The notes: generated from the sequence alone by a model not told the origin. 64,000 nucleotides of DNA from Paraburkholderia agricolaris (GCF_009455635.1 NZ_QPER01000001.1:1612001-1676000); one strand, 5' to 3'; shown: positions 12,411 to 22,720, numbered from the stretch's first letter. Made by a program: numbers and translations.

Positions 12411-13412
12411 ATGTCGCGCCTGTCGACTGTGTGGACGTCGCGGTTCGTGCCTGGATCAGCGCTCCCGTCCAATGGGATGTTTTTTGCTTCGTGCGCCTCG
12501 TGCCTCCTCGCCGCAACGCTAGCCGTGTCCGCGCCGGCCGCGGCACAATCGGCCACCCCGGGAGCCGCTTCGGGCGCGCGGGCAGCCAGCGCGACGCAGG
12601 CAATGGGCACCACGAGCGGCGCGGGCGCGAGCAGTGCGGACAATGCGGACAACGTGGGTAGTGCCGGCAACGCTGATAGCGCGGCATCGCTTGACAACGA
12701 ATTCGACGCGCGGCAGAAAGTGCTGGATCAGCGCACCGAGGAAAACAACTACCGTTACGCGGTTGCCGAACACGATTGCTACAGTAAGTTCTTCGTGAAC
12801 CACTGTCTGGGCAAGGCGCGCGACAGTATGCGCTCGGTGCAGGCCGACATTCGCAAGGAACAGCTCGCGCTCGACGGCGAACAACGTGTCCAGCGCGCCC
12901 GTGAGCGTGACGAGCAGGCAGCGCTCAAACGCGCACAGGACGAAGCTGGCGCGCCGCAGCGCGCCGCCGACGAAGCGCGCAACGCGCAGGCCTACGAAGA
13001 CAAGCAGCGCCAGCATCAGCTCGATCAGGCGCAGCGCGCGGCCGAGGCGCCGCAACGCGCCGCCAATGCTCAAGCGTATCAGCAGAAACAGCAACAGCAT
13101 GCGCTGGATCAGGCGCAGCGCGGCATCAGTCCGTCGCAAGCCGCTGCCAACACCCAGGCGTACGATCAGAAGCAGGACGATTTCCAGCGTAAGCTCGAGC
13201 AGGCGCGTCAGCAGGGCGCGCAAAAGGCGCAGGAGCGGGTGGAGAAGCAGCAAAGCTTCGAGAAGAAGCAGGCCGATGCGGCGCAGCACAAGGCCGACGT
13301 GGAAGCCCGTCAGAAGCAGGCGGCCGAGAAAGCCGAGCAGAAGCGTCAGGACCAGTTGAAACAGCAGCAACTTGAAGAACAGCAGAAGCAGCAACAGCAA
13401 CAACAACAGTAG
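12411..13412 (+). CDS. Secreted or periplasmic Gln/Ala-rich coiled-coil protein with 28-residue repeats
   Basis: Not a recognised enzyme. A hydrophobic signal segment (MFFASCASCLLAATLAVSAP, then AAAQS) suggests export. After a low-complexity Ala/Ser/Asn stretch comes a short conserved part with two cysteines (EHDCYSKFFVNHCLGKARD). The rest is a long charged coiled coil ending in a poly-Gln tail. Three tandem ~28-residue repeats begin NAQAYEDKQ, NAQAYQQKQ and NTQAYDQKQ, 84 bp apart. ATG at 12411 or at 12477 is possible; the latter starts at the signal segment. The frame is open back to TTG 12300. Confidence 0.7.
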   Translation: MSRLSTVWTSRFVPGSALPSNGMFFASCASCLLAATLAVSAPAAAQSATPGAASGARAASATQAMGTTSGAGASSADNADNVGSAGNADSAASLDNEFDARQKVLDQRTEENNYRYAVAEHDCYSKFFVNHCLGKARDSMRSVQADIRKEQLALDGEQRVQRARERDEQAALKRAQDEAGAPQRAADEARNAQAYEDKQRQHQLDQAQRAAEAPQRAANAQAYQQKQQQHALDQAQRGISPSQAAANTQAYDQKQDDFQRKLEQARQQGAQKAQERVEKQQSFEKKQADAAQHKADVEARQKQAAEKAEQKRQDQLKQQQLEEQQKQQQQQQQ

Positions 13413-13523
13413 ATGGGCTGTAGCGGGTTCTGGTAGGGTAGTCGTACGCGTTTTAAGCCGGACAGCAACCTCAGGCATCGGGCGGCGCCACGCAGCCCGT
13501 GCCGCTTACGAGAGGAGGCGAGC

Positions 13524-13742
13524 ATGCGCGATCAACATCACGTCATCACCGCGGACACACTTCGCGACCGTATTCTGCAACTGGAATCGGAGCATAGTGG
13601 GCTCGATCGCTTGATCGACCGAATGTCGGATGAGCCCGGCATCGACGACTTCGAGTTGCAGCGCCTGAAAAAGCGCAAACTCAAAGTCAAGGACACCATC
13701 ATCTTGCTGCAATTGCAGCTCGAACCGGACGCACGCGCCTGA
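13524..13742 (+). CDS. DUF465 (YdcH-like) small protein
   Basis: A 72-residue helical protein with the DUF465 pattern: a leucine heptad segment (LRDRILQLESEHSGLDRLID) then LKKRKLKVKDTIILLQ at the C-terminus. A strong AGAGGAGG ribosome binding site lies 7-14 bases before ATG 13524. The function is unknown. It precedes a DinG-type helicase by ~60 bp. Confidence 0.75.
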   Translation: MRDQHHVITADTLRDRILQLESEHSGLDRLIDRMSDEPGIDDFELQRLKKRKLKVKDTIILLQLQLEPDARA

Positions 13743-13805
13743 GTTCGTGGCCTGGCAGGCGCCGGGTCGCGCCGCGCGCGCCGGACTTTGCAGGAAACGC
13801 TTGCC

Positions 13806-16061
13806 TTGAATTCACCGCTTGAAACTTCACCACACGGCACGGCGGCCGACGACGCCCCCGCGGCCGGCACGCCGGTGCCGCGTCCTCCCGCGTCCGCGCT
13901 CTCCGCGTCGTTGAATCCACGCCGCGCCGCCGAACTGGACGATATCTTCGCCGACAACGGCCTGCTCGCCCGTCAGATCGACGGCTATCGCTCGCGAGCG
14001 TCGCAGATCGAGATGTCGCGCGCCGTCGCGGCCGCCATGGAAGCATCGGGCCGTGCCATGCCCGAACCGGCGATGTTCGAAGCGCAAAAACGTCCGGCGC
14101 GGCGTCTGCAAGCGCCGGGCACGGATGCGGCGGCGCAAGCCTCCGAACCGGATGAATCGAACGCTCTCGACGGCAGCGAAAACACGCTGATCGTGGAGGC
14201 GGGTACGGGCACGGGCAAGACCTATGCGTATCTCGTGCCGGCCATGTTGTGGGGCGGCAAGGTGATCGTCTCCACCGGCACCAAGCATTTGCAGGATCAG
14301 CTCTTTCAGCGCGACATTCCGACTGTGCGCGATGCACTCGCCGTGCCGGTCTCGGTGGCGATGCTCAAGGGGCGGGCGAACTATCTGTGCCATTACTACC
14401 TGCAGCGCACGGCGGATAACGGCCGTTTGCCGTCGCGCCAGGAAACCTCGTATCTGCAGGACATCATTCGTTTCGCCAAGATCACGCGCACCGGCGACAA
14501 GGCCGAACTCGCGAGCGTGCCGGAAACGGCGGCGGTGTGGCCGATGGTCACGTCCACGCGTGAAAACTGTCTCGGCCAGGAGTGCCCGCACTACAAGGAG
14601 TGCTTTGTGATGCAGGCGCGCCGCGAGGCGCAACAGGCCGACATCGTGGTGGTCAATCACCATCTGTTTTTCGCCGACATCATGTTGCGCGATACCGGCA
14701 TGGCCGAATTGCTGCCGACGGCGAACACCGTTATCTTCGACGAAGCGCATCAACTGCCGGAAACCGCGACGCTGTTTTTCGGCGAGACGCTTTCGACCAC
14801 GCAATTTCTCGAGCTCGCACGCGATTCCGTAGCGGAGGGTCTGGGCCATGCGCGCGAGTCGGTTGACTGGGTCAAGCTTGGCTCGACGCTCGAACGCGCG
14901 GCGCGTGACGTGCGGCTCGCGTTCAAGGAAGACTCGATACGCTTGTCGATCGGTCAGCTACCCGACGATCATCCGTTATTTCCCGCGCTCGAAACGCTTG
15001 AGACCGAGCTCGACGCATTGACATCCGCGTTGTCGAGCCAGGCCGAGCGTGCCGAATCGATCGGCGCCTGTTTGCGTCGCGCGCGCGAGTTGCAAGGCGT
15101 GCTGGCAGGTTGGACGACTCCGCCCACCGAGACCGAACGAGCAGCCGCTGACGCCGCTGCGGCCGATGCCAAGGCCGAGCGTGCCGATCCGAATGAAAAG
15201 GTGCGCTGGATCGAAGTCTTCGCGCATACGGTGCAGTTGCACGAAACACCGTTGTCGGTCGCGCCGATCTTCGCCAAGCAGCGTGCCGGTGTGCCGCGCG
15301 CGTGGATCTTCACGTCGGCGACATTGTCGGTGCGGGGCGATTTCACGCACTATGCGGCGCAGATGGGCCTGAACGCAAAACGTTCGATGACGCTGCCAAG
15401 CCCCTTCGACTATCCGACGCAAGGGCTGCTGTACGTGCCGCGCAACTTGCCGCAGCCTTCCTCGCCGATGTTTACGGACGCCGTGTTCGACGCTGCATTG
15501 CCGGCGATCGAAGCATCCGGCGGTGGCGTATTCATGCTGTGCACGACGTTGCGCGCGGTGGATCGCATTTCGAACAAGTTGCGCGACGTCATCGAAACGC
15601 GCGGCTGGGACTATCCGCTGCTTGTGCAGGGCGACGCGAGCCGCACCGAGTTGCTCGACCGCTTCCGTACCTATGGCAATGCGATCCTGGTGGGCAGTCA
15701 GAGCTTCTGGGAAGGCGTGGATGTGCGTGGCGATGCGCTCTCGCTGGTCGTGATCGACAAGCTGCCGTTTGCGCCACCTGATGATCCGGTGTTGTCGGCG
15801 CGTCTGGATGCGCTGACGAAGAAAGGCTTGAGCCCGTTTGCGGTCCATCAATTGCCGCAGGCCGTCATTACGCTGAAACAGGGCGCGGGCCGTCTGATTC
15901 GCGCTGAGACCGATCGCGGTGTGCTGATGATCTGCGACACGCGTCTTGTCGACAAACCGTATGGGCGCCGTATTTGGCAGAGTCTGCCGCCATTTAAGCG
16001 CACGCGTGAGATCGAAGTCGTGCGCGAGTTTTTCGAAGAAAATGCGACGCCGACTCAATAG
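13806..16061 (+). CDS. ATP-dependent DNA helicase, DinG/YoaA family
   Basis: XPD-like superfamily 2 helicase. Walker A is VEAGTGTGKTYAYLVPA (about residue 130), followed by an iron-sulfur cysteine cluster (ENCLGQECPHYKECF, about residue 255). The DEAH box is in IFDEAHQLPE, and C-terminal helicase motifs include GSQSFWEGVDVRGDAL and QGAGRLIRAETDRG. These proteins unwind structured or R-loop DNA. TTG at 13806 has AGGAAA eight bases upstream and is preferred; TTG at 13788 would add six residues. The first ~100 residues are a variable Ala/Pro-rich region. Confidence 0.92.
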   Translation: MNSPLETSPHGTAADDAPAAGTPVPRPPASALSASLNPRRAAELDDIFADNGLLARQIDGYRSRASQIEMSRAVAAAMEASGRAMPEPAMFEAQKRPARRLQAPGTDAAAQASEPDESNALDGSENTLIVEAGTGTGKTYAYLVPAMLWGGKVIVSTGTKHLQDQLFQRDIPTVRDALAVPVSVAMLKGRANYLCHYYLQRTADNGRLPSRQETSYLQDIIRFAKITRTGDKAELASVPETAAVWPMVTSTRENCLGQECPHYKECFVMQARREAQQADIVVVNHHLFFADIMLRDTGMAELLPTANTVIFDEAHQLPETATLFFGETLSTTQFLELARDSVAEGLGHARESVDWVKLGSTLERAARDVRLAFKEDSIRLSIGQLPDDHPLFPALETLETELDALTSALSSQAERAESIGACLRRARELQGVLAGWTTPPTETERAAADAAAADAKAERADPNEKVRWIEVFAHTVQLHETPLSVAPIFAKQRAGVPRAWIFTSATLSVRGDFTHYAAQMGLNAKRSMTLPSPFDYPTQGLLYVPRNLPQPSSPMFTDAVFDAALPAIEASGGGVFMLCTTLRAVDRISNKLRDVIETRGWDYPLLVQGDASRTELLDRFRTYGNAILVGSQSFWEGVDVRGDALSLVVIDKLPFAPPDDPVLSARLDALTKKGLSPFAVHQLPQAVITLKQGAGRLIRAETDRGVLMICDTRLVDKPYGRRIWQSLPPFKRTREIEVVREFFEENATPTQ

Positions 16062-16103
16062 GTGATTAAGTGAATGCCGTTGTAAAAAGCGGCGCTTAAA
16101 TGG

Positions 16104-16140
16104 CAAAACGCCACGGATGTGAATCCGTGGCGTTTTGCTT
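16104..16140 (+). terminator. Intrinsic terminator after the DinG-type helicase
   Basis: A perfect stem, CAAAACGCCACGGAT/ATCCGTGGCGTTTTG, with a GTGA loop is followed by a T-rich run. A second hairpin (GGGAAATC/GATTTCCC, 16149-16169) sits just beyond, in the 3' region of the converging lipoprotein gene. Confidence 0.9.
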
Positions 16141-16208
16141 TACTGCCCGGGAAATCGAGGTGATTTCCCGAAACAGTTTTCGCCCAGAGGCGAACCCTAT
16201 GCGACAGC

Positions 16209-16475
16209 TTACTGGCTTGCGCCCGAAGCCGGAGCAGCAGCCGAAGCTGCAGCGCCTGCGTCCGAAGCAGCGGTCGTAGCCGAAGCAGCAGCGTCGCTCG
16301 CAGCAGCAGCCGCACCCGAAGCAGCAGCTGCTGCGTCCGAAGCTGCAGCAGCCGGTGCCGAGGCAGCAGCCGATGCGTCGCTAGCTGCAGTCGTAGCTGC
16401 CTGATCGCTGCTCTTGTTGCATGCAGCCAGTGCCACAGCTGCCAACAGGGATGCTACGAGGAGGGATTTCTTCAT
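16209..16475 (-). CDS. Alanine-rich small lipoprotein
   Basis: An 88-residue protein. A signal peptide MKKSLLVASLLAAVALAAC ends in a lipobox (ALAAC), so Cys19 should be lipidated. The mature part is almost only Ala with Ser, Asp and Thr, built of ASDAAA-type units, so homology calls are unreliable. ATG 16475 has AAAGGA about eight bases upstream; a GTG two codons earlier is less likely. It is probably an outer-membrane or periplasmic helical lipoprotein of unknown role. Confidence 0.75.
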   Translation of the reverse strand: MKKSLLVASLLAAVALAACNKSSDQAATTAASDASAAASAPAAAASDAAAAASGAAAAASDAAASATTAASDAGAAASAAAPASGASQ

Positions 16476-16706
16476 GATCACGTCCTTTTATGGTTAAAGG
16501 TAAGCAACAGCGCAAAATAATACCGGTAATGTGCTCCAACACCGACCTGGGCCGCTGGTGGAGACGCTCTTTTGACGAGCTAGAATCTTCCCTACGGCTT
16601 GGGCGGAAATTATATGCACTTTCGTACTGACAATCCATAAATCCGGGGTCAATACGTTGTCTTTCTCATACAAAATTTCACAGTACGGTATAACACGCGG
16701 GCAGAG

Positions 16707-17957
16707 TTACGCAAGCTCGCCCACTTGTATCCAGCCCGCACAATACCACTCGTGCAGTAGTGCTGTCACCGACGAATCGTGCGAGAGTGTTACAAAGCGT
16801 TTCGCACTCATACACCGATGGTCGGCGAGGTCAAACAACCACTTTTTCGCACCATCAAATGGTGTTTCCTCTCCATTTACGAAGAAAAAACGGCGGTTGT
16901 ACAACAAATTAGTCTTGCGATCGAGCCGGATGCCGGACTTCGATGCCTGAGTAATGAAACGGGCTGCATTAAGCGGCCTTTGCGGCGGATCAAACACGAC
17001 ACTCGGCTTCGGTTCGCTGAGGTACGTGCCAAGGAACGACGCAATGTCCTGCTCATTCCATTTAACGCCAGCAAGGATCGCGCCAACACGTTCGATCAAT
17101 GCGGCGGGCAGTTCTGCCGGACGGTCGACGGCGGGTTGCTGGGGGTCGCGATAGAGCGCAGCGGGGCGCGCCGCCGACTCGCCGCGCTCGGCCAGATGGT
17201 AGAGGAATTGCGCGGTCAGCTCGCCCGCCGACGGAGCGCGAAAACCGATCGAGCAGGTCATGCATTCGCCTTCGGCAACACCGTCATGAGCGATATGCGG
17301 CGGCAGATACAACATGTCGCCCGGTTCGAGCAGCCATTCCTGTTCCGGCTCGAAATGCTGTAAAACTTTCAAAGGCAAACCTGCCTCTAGCGTCAGATCT
17401 TTCTGCGCGCTGATGCGCCACCGGCGCTTACCTTTTACTTGCAAAAGAAACACATCGTAGGAATCGAAATGGGGGCCTACGCCGCCGCCATCGCTCGCAT
17501 ACGAAATCATCAGGTCGTCCAGACGCGCGTCCGGCACGAAGCGGAAGCGGTCGAGCAAGGCCCGCGCGCGATCGTCGTACAGGTCCACGCCTTGCACGAG
17601 CAAGGTCCAGGCGCGCTGCTTTACCGACGGCAGTTCATCAGGCGCGAACGGGCCGTGCTCCATTTGCCACTTGTTGCGAAAGTGCGTGATCAGCCGGGCT
17701 TCGACCTCGTCCCGATCGGCCAGCTCGAAAAACTCGTCGCGTGACAGCGGCGCTTCCACGTTCGGAATCGCCTGGCGGATCAGCAAGGGCTTTTTCTGCC
17801 AATATCGGCGCATGAATTGCGACGGTGTCAGATTGCCGAGCAGGGGCGTGGGCGTGTCGGGCGACGGCGGCAGGCTGGGGAGCACCGGCTTCGACGCCGG
17901 CGAAGATTTCCGTGCCGAAGCTGCGTCGGCCGGGTGGTCAGTGGGCCGCTTGGGCAT
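16707..17957 (-). CDS. Cupin/JmjC 2-oxoglutarate oxygenase, RoxA/YcfD type (ribosomal L16 arginine hydroxylase-like)
   Basis: Fe(II)/2-oxoglutarate oxygenase of the cupin-4 family. Early landmarks are LLGNLTPSQFMRRYWQKKPLL; the metal site HFD occurs in GVGPHFDSYDVFLLQVKGK, with the distal His in LPPHIAHDG. A C-terminal winged-helix-like part follows. E. coli YcfD hydroxylates an arginine of L16, and this protein probably does the same. ATG at 17957 (MPKRPTDHP) gives 416 residues; an upstream in-frame start at 18002 would overlap slyD. It is divergent from slyD with a 32-bp gap. Confidence 0.87.
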   Translation of the reverse strand: MPKRPTDHPADAASARKSSPASKPVLPSLPPSPDTPTPLLGNLTPSQFMRRYWQKKPLLIRQAIPNVEAPLSRDEFFELADRDEVEARLITHFRNKWQMEHGPFAPDELPSVKQRAWTLLVQGVDLYDDRARALLDRFRFVPDARLDDLMISYASDGGGVGPHFDSYDVFLLQVKGKRRWRISAQKDLTLEAGLPLKVLQHFEPEQEWLLEPGDMLYLPPHIAHDGVAEGECMTCSIGFRAPSAGELTAQFLYHLAERGESAARPAALYRDPQQPAVDRPAELPAALIERVGAILAGVKWNEQDIASFLGTYLSEPKPSVVFDPPQRPLNAARFITQASKSGIRLDRKTNLLYNRRFFFVNGEETPFDGAKKWLFDLADHRCMSAKRFVTLSHDSSVTALLHEWYCAGWIQVGELA

Positions 17958-17959
17958 CG

Positions 17960-17965
17960 TATAAT
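17960..17965 (+). promoter_or_regulatory. Candidate -10 element for slyD
   Basis: TATAAT lies 24 bp before the slyD ATG, in the short gap between the divergent RoxA-like and slyD genes. No clear -35 box is seen at the right spacing, so this rests on the -10 match alone. Confidence 0.4.
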
Positions 17966-17989
17966 GTGAGTTGTATTCTGGAGAATCGA

Positions 17990-18532
17990 ATGAAAATCGC
18001 AAAGAACACCGTCGTGTCGGTCGCTTACAAGCTGTCGGATGCGCAGGGCAATCTGATTGAAGAAAGCGACGAGCCGATGGTCTATCTGCACGGCGGCTAT
18101 GATGGCACGTTCCCCAAGATCGAGGAAGAGCTCGACGGCCACGAGGCCGGCTTCGAGACCCAGATCCAGCTCGAGCCGCAAGACGCGTTCGGTGAGTATG
18201 ACCCCGATCTCGTGAAGATCGAGCCGCGCGATCGCTTCCCGGAACCGCTTGAAGTCGGCATGCAATTCGAAGGTACGCCGGAAGAAGGCGATGAGGATCT
18301 CGATTCGCTCGTCTACGTGGTGACCGACGTGGCAGAAGACAAAGTCGTGCTCGACGGCAACCATCCGCTCGCCGGCATGGCGCTGCGTTTCGCCCTGACC
18401 GTCAAGGACGTGCGTCCGGCTACTGAAGACGAAATCACGCACGAACACGCGCACGGCGCCGACGGCCTCGAAGTCCTCGATGAAGATGACGACGAAGCCG
18501 ATGACGAAAAGTCAGGGCCCACGCTGCACTGA
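17990..18532 (+). CDS. slyD: FKBP-type peptidyl-prolyl cis-trans isomerase, SlyD type
   Basis: Prolyl isomerase and chaperone. It begins MKIAKNTVVSVAYKLSD; the FKBP core has YLHGGYDGTFPKIEEELDGH and the inserted-flap region rich in acidic residues (QDAFGEYDPDLVK). A C-terminal NHPLAGMALRFALTV segment and an acidic tail with a few histidines follow. At 180 residues it fits SlyD. ATG at 17990 is preceded by GGAGAATCGA. The last 21 bp overlap the end of the converging phosphoesterase gene. Confidence 0.9.
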   Translation: MKIAKNTVVSVAYKLSDAQGNLIEESDEPMVYLHGGYDGTFPKIEEELDGHEAGFETQIQLEPQDAFGEYDPDLVKIEPRDRFPEPLEVGMQFEGTPEEGDEDLDSLVYVVTDVAEDKVVLDGNHPLAGMALRFALTVKDVRPATEDEITHEHAHGADGLEVLDEDDDEADDEKSGPTLH

Positions 18533-19900
18533 GCTTGCGGGTAGGCCGGGAGCGCCTGAGGGCGCAACCGGCGCGTGCGGCAACACGGCTGAAGCGGGCG
18601 GCCCGGACATGGCGGGTCCGTATGGGCCGTATTGTCCATACTCGCCGCTGCCGTCGTCCGCCGGTTTGTATTGCGGCTGGTCGGGTTGCTGCTGGAGCGG
18701 TTGGGGTTGCCCGGGTATCGGCAACAAGGGCGGCAACTCGGAAGCAGGGCCTAACGCAGGCACAGCCGGCATTGAAGCGGACGGCTCGTCGCGCTGCGGC
18801 AGTGACGGCGTGGTGGGCATTGGCATTTGCCTCGGCACATCGCGCACACTCACGCGGAACGGCGGTTTTTTGCCGAGATCCGCATCAATCTGAATCCACT
18901 GGTTAAGACGATCATGCGGCGCGATCGCGACACGCGTGAGATTCGTCACCAGCATCCCCTTGTCATTGCGTAGCGGCTGATCGATCACGAAGCCGCCGCT
19001 CGCGCGTTCATCGTCGCAATGAATCAGCAGCACGGGGCCGCGAAAAATCTGCGCAAGTTTGACGAGGCTGCGTTTGAATTCCAGAAAACCGTCGCGGCGC
19101 GTGTTGCGCGCAAAGCGCAGCCACGCAAAACGGTCAGGCCGTTCGTAGCGCTCGGGATCGGGGTCACCCTGAATAAAGACAACAATCGCGCGGGCATCGC
19201 GACGTTTGGCATATTCACCGGCGTGCTCGAGCCAGAATGCATTGGCAATCACGCGGTCTTCGAACTCGCCGTTGCGGCCGCCCGCAGTCAGGTAGTGATT
19301 GTTCGGACCCGGCGCGTTGAGGCCGACAAAGACAGTGTCGCCAACTTGCCAACGCACGTTTTCCCGAAACGGACGAAAGCGCGATACCTCGCTTTCGCGC
19401 GTCAATGCGATCGGGTTTTGACCCATCGACGTGGGGTCGGTGAACAGGGTCTGGCGCAACTGATCGAGCCGCTCGACCGGGTCAAAGCCGCCGGCCTCGG
19501 CCGTGCCGCAGTCGGTCCAGTCATGCTGGCCCGGAATGAAGAAGAGGGCGGGCCGCGATGTTTCAAGCAGCGCATGGCGGCGTTCATATAGCGCATCCCG
19601 GCAGGCTTCTTTCGTACCCCTCAGATTGCCGTCGTAGACAATGAACGAAATGTTGCGTTCGCGGCTGATCGCGTCGATCAGGCGTTGCGTGGGCGCTTCG
19701 TCCGCGGGACTTTGCATCGTGTTGGCGATGACCGCGAACGCATAGCGCGACGTTTCGGCGTGGGCGAGCGGGGTGAGCGCCAGTAGCGAACCCAGACACG
19801 CGAGCGACGCAAGGCTGCCCGTGCGCGTGAGGACGACGCTCAGCGCCGCGCAAAGTTTGCGCGGGCGCTGCGAGGGCCTGTGTGCGTCAATGATCTGCAT
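18512..19900 (-). CDS. Secreted metallophosphoesterase-like protein
   Basis: Calcineurin-like phosphoesterase fold, probably exported. An N-terminal signal segment ([20 protein letters not shown]) is followed by phosphoesterase-like motifs: IVYDGNL in place of GD, and [11 protein letters not shown] resembling GNHD. A late LLIHCDDE may supply another metal ligand. The last ~90 residues are Pro/Gln-rich. ATG at 19900 (MQIIDAHRP) lies inside the mutS 3' end with a 14-bp overlap, so translation is probably coupled to mutS. Substrate unknown; 463 residues. Confidence 0.72.
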   Translation of the reverse strand: MQIIDAHRPSQRPRKLCAALSVVLTRTGSLASLACLGSLLALTPLAHAETSRYAFAVIANTMQSPADEAPTQRLIDAISRERNISFIVYDGNLRGTKEACRDALYERRHALLETSRPALFFIPGQHDWTDCGTAEAGGFDPVERLDQLRQTLFTDPTSMGQNPIALTRESEVSRFRPFRENVRWQVGDTVFVGLNAPGPNNHYLTAGGRNGEFEDRVIANAFWLEHAGEYAKRRDARAIVVFIQGDPDPERYERPDRFAWLRFARNTRRDGFLEFKRSLVKLAQIFRGPVLLIHCDDERASGGFVIDQPLRNDKGMLVTNLTRVAIAPHDRLNQWIQIDADLGKKPPFRVSVRDVPRQMPMPTTPSLPQRDEPSASMPAVPALGPASELPPLLPIPGQPQPLQQQPDQPQYKPADDGSGEYGQYGPYGPAMSGPPASAVLPHAPVAPSGAPGLPASSVQRGP

Positions 19901-22571
19901 CCGGCGCGGTGGCCAGCTCGTGCAGTTCGTACAGCAGGTCGAGCGCTTCGCGCGGCCGCAGGTCGTTCGGATCAATGGCGCGCAGGCGCTCGGCGAGTGC
20001 CTGCATCGCCGGCGATGCCGCTGCTTCCGGCTTCGCGCCGCGTTCGTCTTCGGCGTCTTCGAGGAGCATGGGCACAGGCGCCGCGAACAGATCGAGTTGC
20101 GGCGCGGGTTGCGCGGCGGACTGCTGTTCGAGATGCGCGAGATGCTTGCGGGCCGCGCGGATCACTGCGTTTGGCACCCCGGCCAGCTGCGCGACCTGCA
20201 AACCGTAGCTCTGATTCGCCGGACCTTCATTGACCGCATGCAGGAACACGATACCGTGCCCATGTTCGACCGCCGACAGATGCACATTGGCCGCGTGTGG
20301 AAACTCGGCGGGTAACTGCGTCAACTCGAAGTAGTGCGTGGCGAACAGCGTATGACAGCCGTTGTGCGAAAGCAGGTGCCGCGCGATGGCCCAGGCTAGC
20401 GCAAGGCCGTCGAATGTCGATGTGCCGCGCCCGATTTCGTCCATCAGCACGAGACTTTGCGGTGTCGCGTCGTTCAGGATCGCCGCCGCTTCGGTCATTT
20501 CCACCATGAAGGTGGAACGGCCGCCGGCCAGATCGTCCGCTGCGCCGATTCGCGTGAAAATGCGATCGATCGGGCCGAATGACGCGCGCCGTGCCGGCAC
20601 ATAGCTGCCGACGTACGCCAGCAAGGCGATCAGCGCGGTCTGCCGCATGAAGGTCGACTTACCGCCCATGTTCGGGCCGGTGATCAGCAGCAGTTTGCGC
20701 TCGGGGGTGAGCGTGCAGTCGTTGGCGATGAACTGCTCGACCTGGGCCTCGACAACCGGATGCCGGCCCTGCTCGATTTCGATGCCAGTGTCCGGCGAAA
20801 ACGTCGGTGCGACCCAATCGAGTGCGCGGGCGCGTTCGGCGAACGCGGCCAGCAGATCGAGTTCGGCGAGTGCTGCGGCAACCCGCTGGCAGTCCGGGAT
20901 AAAAGGCAGCAGCGCTTGCAGCAACGCGTCGTAAAGCGAGCGTTCGCGGGCCAGCGCGCGTTCCTGTGCGGAGAGCGCCTTGTCTTCGAACGTTTTCAGT
21001 TCCGGCGTGATGTAACGCTCGGCGTTTTTCAGCGTCTGACGGCGGCGGTAGTCGTCCGGCACCTTGTCGGTCTGGCCGCGTGTGACTTCAATATAGAAGC
21101 CGTGCACCTTGTTGTACTCGACGCGCAAATTGCCGATGCCGGTACGCGCCCGTTCGCGTGTTTCGAGGTCGATCAGGAACTGCCCGCAGTTCTCCGAAAT
21201 ATCCCGGAGTTCATCGAGTTCCGCATCGTAGCCGCGCGCGATCACGCCGCCGTCGCGCACCATGGCGGATGGCTCCTGCGCAACCGCGCGCTTGAGGAGC
21301 TCGACGCACGCTTGCGGCGGTTCCAGCGACGCGTCGATACGCGCCAGCGAATCTGCATTGGACGAAACGGCCGCGATTTGCGTGCGCAGTTCGGGCAACG
21401 CGATAAACGTATCGCGCAGGCTCGACAGATCGCGAGGCCGCGCGGACAGCAGTGCCAGACGCCCGGTAATCCGCTCGATGTCGGAAATCTGCCGCAACGC
21501 GCCGCGCAGCGTGTCGACGCTTGCCGCCAGCGGCGCGTCGAGCAATGCGCCGATGGCCTGCTGACGGGCTTGCGCCACGGCGGCTTCACGCGGCGGATGG
21601 TGCAGCCAGTGACGCAGCAGACGGCTGCCCATCGTCGTGCAACAAGTGTCGAGCAGCGAGCACAGCGTGGGCGATTCGGTGCCGCGCAGCGTTTCCGTGA
21701 GCTCAAGATTGCGGCGCGTAGCGGGGTCGAGGCCGATATATTCGGACTCGTACTCAACCTTCAGGCTGCGCACGTGGCGCAGTTGCTGGCCTTGCGTGGC
21801 CGCTGCATACAGCAGCAGCGCGCCTGCCGCTCCGCATGCGGCTGTCAGCGAATGCGCGCCGAAGCCGTCGAGGCCGGCCACTTCCAGTTGATCGCACAGA
21901 CGCTGCGTGCCCGAGGCGATATCGAAGTGCCAGACCGGTACGCGGGTGAGGGCGCCGGCGTTGACGGGCGGCGTCCAGCTCGCGGACTCGGCGGCTGTAT
22001 CCGCCACCAGAATTTCCGCGGGACGAATCCGTTCGAGCGCGGCGGCCACCTGGTCGGGCGCAACTTCAGCGAGGCGCAAGCCGCCGCTCGCCAGATTCAG
22101 CCACGCGAGCCCGACGCTCGTGACGACGCCGCGGCGGTTATGCGCGACGCACAGCGCCATCAGATAGACATCGCTCTTGTCGGACAGAAGGGCTGCGTCC
22201 GTCAGCGTGCCCGGCGTGACTACACGTACGACTTTGCGCTCGACAGGCCCTTTCGACGTAGCCGGATCGCCGATCTGCTCGCAAATCGCGACGGATTCGC
22301 CGAGCTTCACCAACTTGGCCAGATACTGTTCGACCGCATGATGCGGCACGCCCGCCATCTTGATCGGGTTGCCTGCCGACGCACCACGCTGCGTAAGTGT
22401 TAAATCGAGCAGGCGCGCGGCTTTTTCCGCATCTTCGAAAAAGAGTTCATAGAAGTCGCCCATCCGGTAGAACACCAGCGTGCCCGGATGATCCGCCTTG
22501 ATGCGTAGATATTGCTGCATCATGGGAGTGTGCGCTGACTCGGAAGATTTAACGTCCATATTCAGAGTCAT
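19887..22571 (-). CDS. mutS: DNA mismatch repair protein MutS
   Basis: Recognises mismatches and starts repair. The mismatch-wedge Phe-X-Glu is in [12 protein letters not shown] (about residue 35). The ATPase has Walker [16 protein letters not shown] (about residue 630) and Walker [17 protein letters not shown], followed by the [10 protein letters not shown] signature. At 894 residues it is full length. The start is at 22571; ATG at 22559 (MDVKSSES) is an alternative. A genomic island begins immediately upstream, so the native promoter region may have been altered. Confidence 0.96.
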   Translation of the reverse strand: MTLNMDVKSSESAHTPMMQQYLRIKADHPGTLVFYRMGDFYELFFEDAEKAARLLDLTLTQRGASAGNPIKMAGVPHHAVEQYLAKLVKLGESVAICEQIGDPATSKGPVERKVVRVVTPGTLTDAALLSDKSDVYLMALCVAHNRRGVVTSVGLAWLNLASGGLRLAEVAPDQVAAALERIRPAEILVADTAAESASWTPPVNAGALTRVPVWHFDIASGTQRLCDQLEVAGLDGFGAHSLTAACGAAGALLLYAAATQGQQLRHVRSLKVEYESEYIGLDPATRRNLELTETLRGTESPTLCSLLDTCCTTMGSRLLRHWLHHPPREAAVAQARQQAIGALLDAPLAASVDTLRGALRQISDIERITGRLALLSARPRDLSSLRDTFIALPELRTQIAAVSSNADSLARIDASLEPPQACVELLKRAVAQEPSAMVRDGGVIARGYDAELDELRDISENCGQFLIDLETRERARTGIGNLRVEYNKVHGFYIEVTRGQTDKVPDDYRRRQTLKNAERYITPELKTFEDKALSAQERALARERSLYDALLQALLPFIPDCQRVAAALAELDLLAAFAERARALDWVAPTFSPDTGIEIEQGRHPVVEAQVEQFIANDCTLTPERKLLLITGPNMGGKSTFMRQTALIALLAYVGSYVPARRASFGPIDRIFTRIGAADDLAGGRSTFMVEMTEAAAILNDATPQSLVLMDEIGRGTSTFDGLALAWAIARHLLSHNGCHTLFATHYFELTQLPAEFPHAANVHLSAVEHGHGIVFLHAVNEGPANQSYGLQVAQLAGVPNAVIRAARKHLAHLEQQSAAQPAPQLDLFAAPVPMLLEDAEDERGAKPEAAASPAMQALAERLRAIDPNDLRPREALDLLYELHELATAPDADH

Positions 22572-22638
22572 TATCCTTTTAAATCAATCACTTGCACTGC
22601 ATTTCCTTTATTTCGTCCCGTGCTAGCTATCGGTTTTA

Positions 22639-22712
22639 TCTGGAAAAAATTCCGGAAAATTTCGCTTTTCCGGTAACATAGCTGGAAAATCTCTGGAAAT
22701 TTTCCGGCAAAG
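22639..22712. repeat. Cluster of TGGAAA/TTCCGG inverted repeats upstream of the integrase
   Basis: This 70-bp AT-rich stretch carries a perfect inverted repeat, CCGGAAAA-N6-TTTTCCGG (22652-22673). It is flanked by further copies of CTGGAAAA and GGAAATTTTCC. The position between mutS and the recombinase, before the recombinase start, fits arm-type binding sites, an operator, or part of the left attachment site. Which of these applies cannot be told without the empty site. Confidence 0.55.
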
Positions 22713-22720
22713 GTCTTCCC

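Noticed and set aside
20760..22403. 547-codon open frame opposite mutS
   Set aside because: A shadow of mutS, for which all motifs are present on the minus strand.
22572..22720. tRNA gene as the integration site
   Set aside because: No cloverleaf or CCA-like 3' end was found in the gap between mutS and the integrase.
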